Part shown: positions 54,909 to 62,860 of the stretch, piece after piece
Layout: every line of letters begins with the position of its first letter
How positions within the stretch are numbered: the stretch's first letter is position 1
Position numbers and translations under genes: made by a program
Notes under the pieces: generated by a model
The model's database searches: none
What the model was told of the DNA's origin: nothing
The model's input: only the letters and a program-made list of their open reading frames with translations
Assembly: GCF_000425725.1 (NCBI RefSeq)
Contig: NZ_KE384441.1
Coordinates: 215,176-279,175 of the forward strand
Origin: Halomonas halocynthiae DSM 14573
GTDB lineage: Bacteria; Pseudomonadota; Gammaproteobacteria; Pseudomonadales; Halomonadaceae
Direction: 5' to 3'
Length of the DNA stretch: 64,000 bases

Positions 54909-57299
54909 ATGCTGGTCTACAACGCCACCAAGCAGCAGTTCATCGATGATGTACGAGCCAACGTCATCACCGACGCCATCGAGAACGAGGTGGCACGCAG
55001 GCTGAACCGAAACTCGCCGCGTAGTGAGGTGACGTCTTGGGAGAACTCTCTTCGCTTCATGATGAGCGCGCTGCTGGATGAGGCGATTCCCGCATCGGCG
55101 GGAGTGGCCATCGAGTACAACATTCCGCTGACTAATCGCCGTGTGGACTTCATCCTGACCGGCAAGAACCACCAGCGGGACGATGCGGCGGTCATCGTGG
55201 AACTGAAACAGTGGCAGTCCGTCGAGGTGACGAAGAAGGACGCCATCGTGCGCACCCAGCTGGGCGGCGGCGTACGCGAGACCAATCATCCCTCGTATCA
55301 GGCGTGGTCCTATGGTGCGCTGATCGAGGACTACAACGAGACGGTACGCGCCGAGTCGATCCGTCTGGTGCCCTGCGCCTACCTGCACAACATGAAGCAG
55401 GGGGACGCCATCAATGATCCCTTCTACGAGCACCACACACGCCGGGCGCCGGTCTTTATTTCGCAGGATGCCTTGAAGCTTTCGAAGTTTCTGAGCCAGC
55501 ACATCAAGTACGGCGACAGCAACGACATCATGTATCGCATCGAGCATGGTGTGATCAAGCCGAGCAAGAACCTGGCGGATGCCCTGGCCTCGATGATGCA
55601 GGGCAACACCGAGTTCCTGATGATCGACGACCAGAAGCTGGTCTATGAAACCGCCATCGATCTTGCGCATCGCGCAGGCAGCGGCAACAAGCAGTGCCTG
55701 ATCGTCAAGGGCGGGCCGGGTACCGGCAAGTCGGTGGTGGCCATCAACCTGCTGGTGGAGCTGACGAAGCGCGAGATGATGACACAGTACGTCTCGCGCA
55801 ACTCGGCCCCTCGTGAGGTCTTCAAGAAGAAGCTGACCGGCACGCGCAAGAAGACGCACATCGACAACCTGTTCAAGGGCTCGGGCAGCTACGTCAACGC
55901 CGAGCCGGATACCTTCCATGCGCTGATCGTCGATGAAGCGCACCGGCTGAACGAAAAGTCCGGCATGTATCAGAACCTGGGAGAGAGCCAGATCAAGGAA
56001 GTGATCGCCGCGTCACGCTTTTCGATCTTCTTCATCGATGAGGCGCAGCGTGTGACGCTGAAAGACGTGGGGACGGTCGAGGAGATCCGGCGGCGGGCGG
56101 CCGAGTGCGGCGCCGATGTCCACGAACTTGAGCTGGCGTCGCAGTTTCGCTGCAACGGCTCGGATGGCTATCTGGCCTGGCTCGATCATGCCCTTCAGAT
56201 TCGCACCACGGCCAACACTGACCTGAAGGACATCGACTACGACTTCCAGGTGTTCGATGACCCGAGTGCCATGCGCCTTGCGATTCTCGAAAAGAACCGC
56301 AAGGCCAACAAGGCCCGCATGGTGGCGGGCTACTGCTGGCCTTGGGCCAGCAAGAAGGACAAGCAGGCCATGGACATCGTGTTTCCCGAACATGACTTCG
56401 CGGCCCAGTGGAACCTCGATGACGACGGCATGCTTTGGGCGATCGCCGTTGGATCAGCAGAGCAGATCGGCTGCATCCACACCTGCCAGGGGCTCGAGTT
56501 CGACTACGTCGGTGTCATCATCGGAGACGACTTCGTGATTCGTGACGGTCGCGTGGTGACAGACGCGGGCAAGCGGGCGGGGCAGGACCGCTCGGTTCAT
56601 GGCTACAAGAAGATGCTCAAGGAGCAGCCTGAGCATGCCCGTGCCCTGGCAGACCAGATCATCAAGAACACCTATCGCACGCTGATGACACGGGGCCAGA
56701 AGGGCTGTTACGTCTATGCCACGGACCCCGAGACCCGCGAGTACTTCGCGGCCTATGCCCGCTCTCAAGCAGCGGCTGAGCGGCTGGACGCGCCCGAGAA
56801 TGCCGAGACGCTGGATGGCTTGCACCTTCCCATCGTGGCGCGTGACCAGGCCGCACCGTTCGAGCGCCATGTACCCGTCTACGACCTGAGCATCGCCGCC
56901 GGCGAGTTCAGCGAGATGCAGATCGCCGACGCCGAGCACTGGGTCGAGCTGCCGGACTTCATGCGTGCGAGCCCCGACCTGTTCGTCAGCCGGGTAGTGG
57001 GGGAGTCGATGAACCGGCGCATCCCCAATGGCGCCTGGTGCCTGTTCCGTGCCAACCCCGGTGGCACACGGCAAGGCAAGGTCGTCGTGGTGCAGCATCG
57101 CGCCATCGAGGACCCGGACCACGGCGGCAGCTTCACGATCAAGCTGTATCAGAGCGAGAAGATCGAGGAGTACGGCGAGTTCGTGAACCAGCGCATCGTT
57201 CTGAAGCCCCAGACCAACGCCTTCGGCTACAAGGACATCGTGCTCGAAGACGAGCTTGAGGATCTGAAGGTCATCGGCGAATTCCTCTCCGTGCTGTGA
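54909..57299 (+). CDS. nuclease-helicase-LexA-fold fusion (DUF2075 family)
   Basis: 796 residues from ATG 54909; a TTG nine bases earlier is an alternative. Three parts are visible. A PD-(D/E)XK-type nuclease lies in the first ~110 residues: Asp80 in RRVDFIL and Glu98-Leu-Lys100 in VIVELKQW. A superfamily 1-like DUF2075 helicase core has Walker A GGPGTGKS at 267-274 and DEAH at 341-344. A C-terminal domain of the S24/LexA fold has GESM (Ser700), IPNGAWCLF and FTIKLY (Lys745), the Ser/Lys pair of LexA-type peptidases. DUF2075 proteins are related to Schlafen-like helicases and occur in defence islands. It is cotranscribed with a MazG-like gene. Confidence 0.8.
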   Translation: MLVYNATKQQFIDDVRANVITDAIENEVARRLNRNSPRSEVTSWENSLRFMMSALLDEAIPASAGVAIEYNIPLTNRRVDFILTGKNHQRDDAAVIVELKQWQSVEVTKKDAIVRTQLGGGVRETNHPSYQAWSYGALIEDYNETVRAESIRLVPCAYLHNMKQGDAINDPFYEHHTRRAPVFISQDALKLSKFLSQHIKYGDSNDIMYRIEHGVIKPSKNLADALASMMQGNTEFLMIDDQKLVYETAIDLAHRAGSGNKQCLIVKGGPGTGKSVVAINLLVELTKREMMTQYVSRNSAPREVFKKKLTGTRKKTHIDNLFKGSGSYVNAEPDTFHALIVDEAHRLNEKSGMYQNLGESQIKEVIAASRFSIFFIDEAQRVTLKDVGTVEEIRRRAAECGADVHELELASQFRCNGSDGYLAWLDHALQIRTTANTDLKDIDYDFQVFDDPSAMRLAILEKNRKANKARMVAGYCWPWASKKDKQAMDIVFPEHDFAAQWNLDDDGMLWAIAVGSAEQIGCIHTCQGLEFDYVGVIIGDDFVIRDGRVVTDAGKRAGQDRSVHGYKKMLKEQPEHARALADQIIKNTYRTLMTRGQKGCYVYATDPETREYFAAYARSQAAAERLDAPENAETLDGLHLPIVARDQAAPFERHVPVYDLSIAAGEFSEMQIADAEHWVELPDFMRASPDLFVSRVVGESMNRRIPNGAWCLFRANPGGTRQGKVVVVQHRAIEDPDHGGSFTIKLYQSEKIEEYGEFVNQRIVLKPQTNAFGYKDIVLEDELEDLKVIGEFLSVL

Positions 57300-57406
57300 G
57301 CGAGTGGGCGGCCGGATGGTCGCCTATGCCGATGCCGGCTGGATGGCGAGTGGCAGAGCAGGCATGCTCACCGCTATCCGATACCGCAGAACCAGGTGAG
57401 TACCAC

Positions 57407-57763
57407 ATGTCCGACCCGTTCAAGCAGCTCCAAGACGCTATGGACCAGTTCGCCACCGAGCGCGACTGGGACCAGTTCCATTCGCCCAAGAATCTGGCCA
57501 TGGCGCTGACGGTAGAGGCAGCTGAACTGCAGGAGTGCTTCCAGTGGCTGACCGAGGCGCAGTCCAGGGAGCTGGATGAGCAGCAACTGGCCGCCGTGCG
57601 CGACGAAATTGCCGATGTGCAGCTCTACCTGATCCGGCTGGCGGGCAAGTTGGACGTGGATATCGAAGCGGCTTGCCGGGCGAAGATGGAGAAGAATGCG
57701 GAGAAATATCCCGCCGACCAGGTGAAGGGAAGTGCAAAAAAGTACACGCACTATCAGGATTGA
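57407..57763 (+). CDS. MazG-like nucleotide pyrophosphohydrolase
   Basis: 118 residues from ATG 57407 (AGGTGAG upstream). All-alpha NTP pyrophosphatase of the MazG/dCTPase group: metal ligands in VEAAELQE (Glu37, Glu40) and RDEIADVQLYLIRLA (Glu67, Asp70). It should hydrolyse (d)NTPs to monophosphates. It lies 107 bases after the DUF2075 gene; this pairing recurs in bacterial genomes as I recall and suggests a joint role in defence or damage response. Confidence 0.85.
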   Translation: MSDPFKQLQDAMDQFATERDWDQFHSPKNLAMALTVEAAELQECFQWLTEAQSRELDEQQLAAVRDEIADVQLYLIRLAGKLDVDIEAACRAKMEKNAEKYPADQVKGSAKKYTHYQD

Positions 57764-57767
57764 CGTG

Positions 57768-57860
57768 ATGTGTGGCCGCTTTGTCCCCTGCAGCGGCCTT
57801 CTCAGCCTGGCTTCGTCCCTCAAGCTTCCTCCCGCTGAATTCAGGCTCAATCAGGGTCGG
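57768..57860 (+). pseudogene. possible 5' fragment of a YedK/HMCES-type gene
   Basis: A reading frame directly after mazG begins MCGRF, the invariant start of SRAP-domain proteins whose Cys2 traps abasic DNA. It continues VPCSGLLSLASSLKLPPAEFRLNQ and then loses resemblance; the frame ends at 57923. Only about 30 of the usual ~220 residues remain. MCGRF is short, so the match could be chance. Confidence 0.4.
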
Positions 57861-57925
57861 AGATTCAGCCATCGGTTTAAATTCTTATCTAAAAGCGGCC
57901 ATGAATGGCGATTTTGGGCTTGAAG

Positions 57926-57944
57926 ATAAACCAACGTGGTTTAT
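57926..57944. promoter_or_regulatory. inverted repeat upstream of abiEi (candidate autoregulation operator)
   Basis: ATAAACCA-ACG-TGGTTTAT, 8-base perfect arms. The same AATAAACCA half occurs again at the abiEi start (about 57988-57996). AbiEi antitoxins are known to repress their own operon through inverted repeats; assignment here is positional. Confidence 0.5.
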
Positions 57945-57983
57945 TCTTTACTCTGATGACGGAATTTTGGGCCTCTTTTTTAC

Positions 57984-58760
57984 GTGAAAATAAACCAGCT
58001 GCTGCACAAGATCCCATATGGTGCCGTCGTGACGACCGCCTGGCTGGCGTCACACGGCGTCACCTCGGATCAGGCGCGTAAGCTGGCCAGCAGTGGCTGG
58101 CTGCAACGCGTGGGGTACGGCGCCTACTGCCAAGCGGGGGAGCCTCTTACCTGGGAGAGCGCTGTTTTCGCCTTGCAGGCGAGCGACGACACGGGCTTAC
58201 CACCGCTTTGGCCGGGTGGCCAGACGGCCCTCGCACTGCATGGCGTTGTCCACTACCTGCCCATGGGTGAGCGCACGACGCACCTGTATGGCAAGGAGGC
58301 CGCTCGGCTGCCCCGGTGGTTGAATGATGCCGAGTGGGCAGGGCGGATGGTGCTCCACTCGGAAAAGGGCCTTCCAGCGCAGCTTCCCGGCAGCTTCATG
58401 GACTACGCGCCGGATGGCAGGGCCTTTAGCTTGCAGGTATCGACCCCAGAGCGAGCGGTCCTGGAGTGGATCGCCGTGACGCCGAATGCGCTGCTGTTCG
58501 GCAGTGAGTTGGTAGACACCTTCAGCGGGCTTAACACGCTGCGTCCGCGCCGGCTGCAAGCATTGCTGGAGGGATGCCGTTCGGTGAGAACCAAGCGGGC
58601 TTTCCTGGTGCTGGCTCGCCACGCCGGACATGCCTGGTACGGTCGTCTGGAACCACGCCGATTGGACCTCGGCAAAGGCAAGCGGCAGCTCTGCCAGGGC
58701 GGCAAGCTGGACAGGGAATTTCACGTGACGGTGCCGGAGGCGTTCCTGCATGCCGATTGA
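57984..58760 (+). CDS. abiEi: type IV toxin-antitoxin antitoxin AbiEi
   Basis: 258 residues, GTG start. An N-terminal winged helix (YGAVVTTAWLASHGVTSDQARKLASSGWLQRVGYGAY, the AbiEi_4/AbiEi_3 N pattern) and a C-terminal antitoxin domain with STPERAVLEWIAVTP. It represses the operon and counteracts AbiEii without direct binding in characterised systems. It overlaps the toxin gene by 11 bases. Confidence 0.9.
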   Translation: MKINQLLHKIPYGAVVTTAWLASHGVTSDQARKLASSGWLQRVGYGAYCQAGEPLTWESAVFALQASDDTGLPPLWPGGQTALALHGVVHYLPMGERTTHLYGKEAARLPRWLNDAEWAGRMVLHSEKGLPAQLPGSFMDYAPDGRAFSLQVSTPERAVLEWIAVTPNALLFGSELVDTFSGLNTLRPRRLQALLEGCRSVRTKRAFLVLARHAGHAWYGRLEPRRLDLGKGKRQLCQGGKLDREFHVTVPEAFLHAD

Positions 58761-59670
58761 CGCTCGCTACCACGAACAGGTCAGGCTGCTGGTCTCGCTG
58801 CTGCCATTTCTCAATGACGAGCCGTGCTTCGCCCTCAAGGGCGGCACGGCCATCAACCTCTTCGTGCAGCCATTACCTCGTCTATCGGTCGACATCGACC
58901 TGGCCTACCTGCCGCTGGAGCCCCGTGACGAGGCATTGCGACGCTGTCGCGAGGCGCTGCAGCGACTGGCAGAGACCTTCAGCGCCCGACTACCAGGCGT
59001 GCGCGCCGAGCTTCAGGATAATCGCCGAGACGAGCTGAGAACCCTGGTGCGGCGGGGGCGTAGCCAGGTAAAGGTGGAGGTATCGCCAGTACTGCGTGGC
59101 ACCCTGCACCCGCCCCAGGAGCGCGATGTCGTTGAAGCCGTGGAGGACGAGTACGGCTTTGCTGCGCTGCGGGTGGTGTCGCTGCCGGACCTGTATGGCG
59201 GCAAGATCTGCGCCGCGCTGGACCGCCAGCACCCCCGGGACCTTTTCGATGTAAAGCTGTTGCTGAACCAGGGCGGCCTGGATCGAAGCGTATTCGAAGG
59301 CTTCCTGGTCTATCTGCTGGGGCATCCCAGGCCCTTGAATGAAGTGATCAATCCGCGACTGAAACCACTGGATGACGTCTACCGACAGGAGTTTGTCGGG
59401 ATGGCCAGGGTTGACCTTCCTTTGCAGGAGCTGGAGGACGTCCGGCACGAACTCCTGACGCGGTTGGGCCAACTGATGACGGATGAGGATGTTCGCTTTC
59501 TGCTGTCGTTCAAGCTGGGTGCACCTGACTGGGCACTGCTCCCGCTGCCGGGCGTTGATCGGCTGCCTGCCGTGCGCTGGAAGCTCGCCAACATCCATAA
59601 GATGCATCCGGACAAGCGCCGCCAGTCACTTGAGCTATTGGAAAAAGCCTTGGACAGGCTTCGTCAATGA
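58750..59670 (+). CDS. abiEii: nucleotidyltransferase toxin AbiEii
   Basis: 306 residues of the AbiEii/DUF1814 nucleotidyltransferase family. The active-site pattern GGT...SVDIDL is complete (Gly31, Gly32, then Ser46, Asp48, Asp50) and a KVEVSP strand follows. LPDLYGGKICAALDRQHPRDLFDVKLLL is the other family landmark. AbiE systems confer phage resistance by abortive infection and stabilise mobile elements. An IS3-type remnant abuts its stop codon but the coding sequence looks full length. Confidence 0.92.
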   Translation: MPIDARYHEQVRLLVSLLPFLNDEPCFALKGGTAINLFVQPLPRLSVDIDLAYLPLEPRDEALRRCREALQRLAETFSARLPGVRAELQDNRRDELRTLVRRGRSQVKVEVSPVLRGTLHPPQERDVVEAVEDEYGFAALRVVSLPDLYGGKICAALDRQHPRDLFDVKLLLNQGGLDRSVFEGFLVYLLGHPRPLNEVINPRLKPLDDVYRQEFVGMARVDLPLQELEDVRHELLTRLGQLMTDEDVRFLLSFKLGAPDWALLPLPGVDRLPAVRWKLANIHKMHPDKRRQSLELLEKALDRLRQ

Positions 59671-60001
59671 AGCCGCGCTGGAGGAAGCGCTTATCTCTCG
59701 GCTAGGGGCGCTGGGACGGGTGCAGCAGCCGTTGGCACTGCGCTCTGACAACGATCTCGTTTCCAGCAGTCGCCACTACACGGGCACGGTGTAAGGCCCA
59801 TGGCCTCACCCAGGATTCACGACGCTGTACACACCGGAGCAGAACGGGCTTGTGGAGCGCTTCTTCCGGTCCTTGAAGGAAGAGTGCATCTGGCTCCATC
59901 GCTTCGAGTCGTTAGGCCAAGCCAGAGTCGTGATCGATCGCTGGATCCGGTACTACAACGAAGAGCGGACACATCAGTCTCTGTACTATGTAGCACCCTG
60001 A
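59665..60001 (+). pseudogene. IS3-family transposase (OrfB) 3' remnant
   Basis: Two frames together give the end of an IS3-type DDE integrase domain: NEAALEEALISRLGALGRV and LRSDNDLVSSSRHYTGTV in one, a stop at 59792, then FTTLYTPEQNGLVERFFRSL, EECIWLHRFESLGQARVVID and IRYYNEERTHQSL in another, ending at a TGA. The terminal Glu of the DDE triad is in GLVERF. About 25 codons are missing or shifted between the parts. The 176 bases beyond, up to the tetR stop, show no gene. Confidence 0.82.
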
Positions 60002-60177
60002 GCACATCCGAAATTAGCCACGTAGGGTGTGCAGAAACTAGAAGGCCATTACAAAATTTTATCCCGCCGGTGGCGATCAGGCAGCTATGGCGGGATTTAT
60101 GCACCATTCCCTTAATGTGAATTTTACTACTCTATGATTTAGAGATGGTTGTTATAGTTTCGTTTTTTAATTGGTTT

Positions 60178-60804
60178 CTACCCGGCGTCTAATAAGTATT
60201 TTTCTAAAACTTCGTCCGCTAGATAAAGAGTTTTTTTGTGTTGGAAGTCTCTGTTTAAGAGCCAATCAACCCATACCCCGTTAAGGTATGTCAATATGGC
60301 CTGAGATATTATTTCTCGATCTTCTTTTGACTTTTTTTTATTTGCCACTTCATGTATAATTTTTTCAAGCTGAATTTTGTAACGTTCGCAAAGCTGAGTG
60401 TGCACTTTTTTAATTTCTGGCTCTGTTTGAGTCATTCCCCAAAGTGCAAACCTAAATGATATTTTAGGGTAGGTTAGTATAGGTGGAGAAAATCCAGAAT
60501 GTATGAATGTTGATAGTCGCTCAAAAGAGTCATTGCTTGCCATTTCTAGCTTATGGTTTGTTACAAAAATCAGTTCTTCCGCCAAACATCTATATGCGGT
60601 AACGACCATCTCTAACTTGTTGTCAAAACAATGGCGCACCATCCCAGGGGATAAATTTGCATGCTTAGATATTGCCCTTACAGAGGAGCTTTGGTAACCA
60701 AGCTCAGAGACACACTCTATTGTTGATATTATTAGTAGCTTTTCGCTTTTTTCTAAGCTTTGAAACTCAGGAGATTCGATCTCATTGACTTTATGTTTTT
60801 CCAT
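60178..60804 (-). CDS. TetR/AcrR-family transcriptional regulator
   Basis: 208 residues. N-terminal DNA-binding domain: KLLIISTIECVSELGYQSSSVRAISKHANLSPGMVRHCFDNK, a BetI-like TetR HTH. The remainder is the all-helical ligand-binding domain. GGAG precedes the ATG. Strongly AT-rich, like the monooxygenase operon but unlike the abiE genes. A TetR-type operator in the monooxygenase promoter at 61730-61747 makes that operon its probable target, although an IS remnant lies between them. Confidence 0.88.
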   Translation of the reverse strand: MEKHKVNEIESPEFQSLEKSEKLLIISTIECVSELGYQSSSVRAISKHANLSPGMVRHCFDNKLEMVVTAYRCLAEELIFVTNHKLEMASNDSFERLSTFIHSGFSPPILTYPKISFRFALWGMTQTEPEIKKVHTQLCERYKIQLEKIIHEVANKKKSKEDREIISQAILTYLNGVWVDWLLNRDFQHKKTLYLADEVLEKYLLDAG

Positions 60805-60875
60805 TTAAACTCCTGTAATTTAAATTTAATATATGGTGATTCTTAGAAGATGGGATAAGGTAGTAAGGGTCGTAC

Positions 60876-60913
60876 CCTGTTGATTGAGGTCATGGGGGAG
60901 ATCAATCAACAGG
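60876..60913. repeat. perfect 12-base inverted repeat upstream of tetR
   Basis: CCTGTTGATTGA, 14-base loop, TCAATCAACAGG. No T run follows, so it is not a typical terminator. It lies between the tetR start and the IS481 remnant and could be a regulator site or the ends of a vanished insertion. Confidence 0.7.
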
Positions 60914-60930
60914 ATACGCTCCGACTGATT

Positions 60931-61512
60931 CTACCCTCGGAGACCTGTTGTTGCTAGATATCGGGTCCCGTGTAATTGGCCACCCGCTTGGAAAATAATT
61001 TCTGGCCGTTTAGCCTGCCACTCCTTCATCGCTGCGATCGGCGACTGATGGTGCAGCACCTTCTGCGGGATATGGTGATTATACAGCCAAGAATAGCGCT
61101 TGAGCGTCTGCTCCAGGCCCTCGCCTGAGACATAGCGCCGAGTCGCCAGCACGTCGCTGATACGGCCATTGAAGCGATCCACCATACCGTTCGTCTGTGG
61201 TCTCGGTTTGATCAGACTGCTCGGGCGTAAGCGTGGCCAGTAGGTTGTGCCGCGTGTGAGATCGGTGATGGACAGCGTCACGGTGCCGCCAGCGCCGGAT
61301 GGTCGCGGTGGAAAAGCCATACAGCCGGCCCAGCTCACTATCCGTGATACCGGAGGACGCTGCCTGGACTCGGCCCGGATCTTCGGTGTCGTGGTGGCCT
61401 GCTTTTGCAGCTTGATGGCCATGACCTGCTCCCGGATGAACTGTTGAAGAAGCTCTTTGGCTGCCAGCAGAGGGTAACTTCTATAAGCGGCCCTGAACAT
61501 CCGGGATCCTAC
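60931..61512 (-). pseudogene. IS481-family transposase remnant with internal deletion
   Basis: Read on the minus strand, the N-terminal HTH part (MAIKLQKQATTTPKIRA from 61422) is joined, through a frameshifted stretch, to the C-terminal DDE part (KPRPQTNGMVDRFNGRISDV, SGEGLEQTLKRYSWLYNHHIP, SPIAAMKEWQ). The middle third holding the first two acidic residues is missing. Parts of the HTH domain appear in another frame. GC content is higher than the flanking cargo. Not able to transpose on its own. Confidence 0.78.
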
Positions 61513-61704
61513 ATTAACGAGGTGTCCACTGCTGTTGGGAAAGATCAGGGTGATGCCCATACGCTTACGGATGAACGTCAACAAGACGTTCCGAAACGCC
61601 GCTCGGCAGGCGCCGCGATGAAATAGGTAGTAGGTGGTTGTTTTTCTTTGGCTGACCGATATTAGACTTTAGTATATTTTTTGCATTGGCGTGTATCTAG
61701 GTCC

Positions 61705-61747
61705 TTGACGTCTGATTGATTGCATGCCTACTATACGGTCGTATAGT
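61705..61747 (+). promoter_or_regulatory. promoter with overlapping TetR-type operator
   Basis: TTGACG at 61705-61710, an 18-base spacer and TACTAT at 61729-61734. ACTATACGGTCGTATAGT (61730-61747) is an inverted repeat with 7-base arms that overlaps the -10 element. Its form is that of many TetR-family operators; binding by the protein at 60178-60804 would block the promoter. Confidence 0.7.
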
Positions 61748-61798
61748 TAATGCAATAAAAGTACAAATATATACTTTGTTTATTAATAAGAGGTGTCC

Positions 61799-62812
61799 AT
61801 GGAATTTAGTCTGTTTCTTCCCACTTATATGCCGAATGCTCAAGAAAATGGGGATAGAGTATTCAATAATATGCTTGAAAAGGCAAAGCTAGCAGAGGAA
61901 GTAGGGTTTAAATCCGTAGCCCTTCCAGAACACCATTTTATAAATATACTAATTAATCCCGCTCCGCTTATCACTGCTGTTAAAATCGCATCGATAACTA
62001 AAAATATTAAAATCAACACGTCAGTAATGGTGCTTCCACTAGCGGATATGCGTCGTTTGGCTGGAGAAATTGCTGTTGCAGATATTCTCACTGAGGGACG
62101 AATTCAGGTGGGAGTGGGGCGTGGAGCATTTGGCTACGAGTTTGAGAGGTTTGGTGCCGACTTCAGTAACAGCAGGGAAGTCTTTGATGAATCTCTGAAT
62201 GTTCTATTAGAGTTGCTGTTGAATGATGATGAGGTGTCATGGGAAGGTGATTATTATAATTTCGAAAAAATTAGGATAATGCCTAGGCCTATTCAAAAAC
62301 CAATGCCACCGATTTGGATTGCAGCTTTGTCTCCTGTTGCTATATATCATTGTGCGAAACGAGGATTTAATGTTCAGACTTCTCCTTTGCAGGAAAGCTT
62401 GGAGTCTTTGAAAGAACAAGTTTCTTCATTCAGAGAGGGGGCAAAGGAAAATGGACAAGAACAAAAAATTTCGGTGCTGCGTGGTGGTTTCATCACTGAG
62501 AATCCAGAAGAGTCCCGAGTGATTAAAGAGCTTGCATATGAGTATTACAAAAGGTTTTCAAATATTTTTCAAGGACCAGGGAAAGTTGAGATGGGTGAAG
62601 TCTTGGCATTGCCAATGGAACAAACTTTTGAAGAGCTTAGCAAGAACTTGATAATCGGTACAAAAGGCGAGGTTATTGATTCTTTAAGTCAGTACGCCGA
62701 AAGCGGTATCGATGAAGTTAATTTAAACTTGGACATGGGGGCCTCACATGTAGAGGTGATGAAGTCTATTGAAAGGTTCGGAAAAGAAGTAATACCGAAA
62801 TTTGAAGAATAG
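61799..62812 (+). CDS. luciferase-like (LLM class) flavin-dependent monooxygenase
   Basis: 337 residues from ATG 61799 (AAGAGG five bases upstream; a GTG two codons earlier is possible). TIM-barrel flavin monooxygenase of the bacterial luciferase group: MEFSLFLPTY, GFKSVALPEHHF, SVMVLPLADMRRLAGEIAVADILTEGRIQVGVGRG, then IWIAALSPVAIYHCAKRG. It uses reduced FMN delivered by a partner reductase, which is the next gene. The substrate is unknown. AT-rich and likely acquired. Confidence 0.9.
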   Translation: MEFSLFLPTYMPNAQENGDRVFNNMLEKAKLAEEVGFKSVALPEHHFINILINPAPLITAVKIASITKNIKINTSVMVLPLADMRRLAGEIAVADILTEGRIQVGVGRGAFGYEFERFGADFSNSREVFDESLNVLLELLLNDDEVSWEGDYYNFEKIRIMPRPIQKPMPPIWIAALSPVAIYHCAKRGFNVQTSPLQESLESLKEQVSSFREGAKENGQEQKISVLRGGFITENPEESRVIKELAYEYYKRFSNIFQGPGKVEMGEVLALPMEQTFEELSKNLIIGTKGEVIDSLSQYAESGIDEVNLNLDMGASHVEVMKSIERFGKEVIPKFEE

Positions 62813-62860
62813 TCTAAGTTCATTGATAAATTCTGTGCGGCTATATGTGGTAGGTGTAAA

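Noticed and set aside
54885-55943. A 352-codon minus-strand frame across the DUF2075 gene.
   Set aside because: Antisense shadow. The + strand carries Walker A, DEAH and nuclease residues, and the minus product is compositionally biased.
61491-61513. CCGGGATCCTACA as a terminal inverted repeat of the IS481 remnant.
   Set aside because: No convincing partner was found at the other end near 60930, so I could not define the element boundaries.
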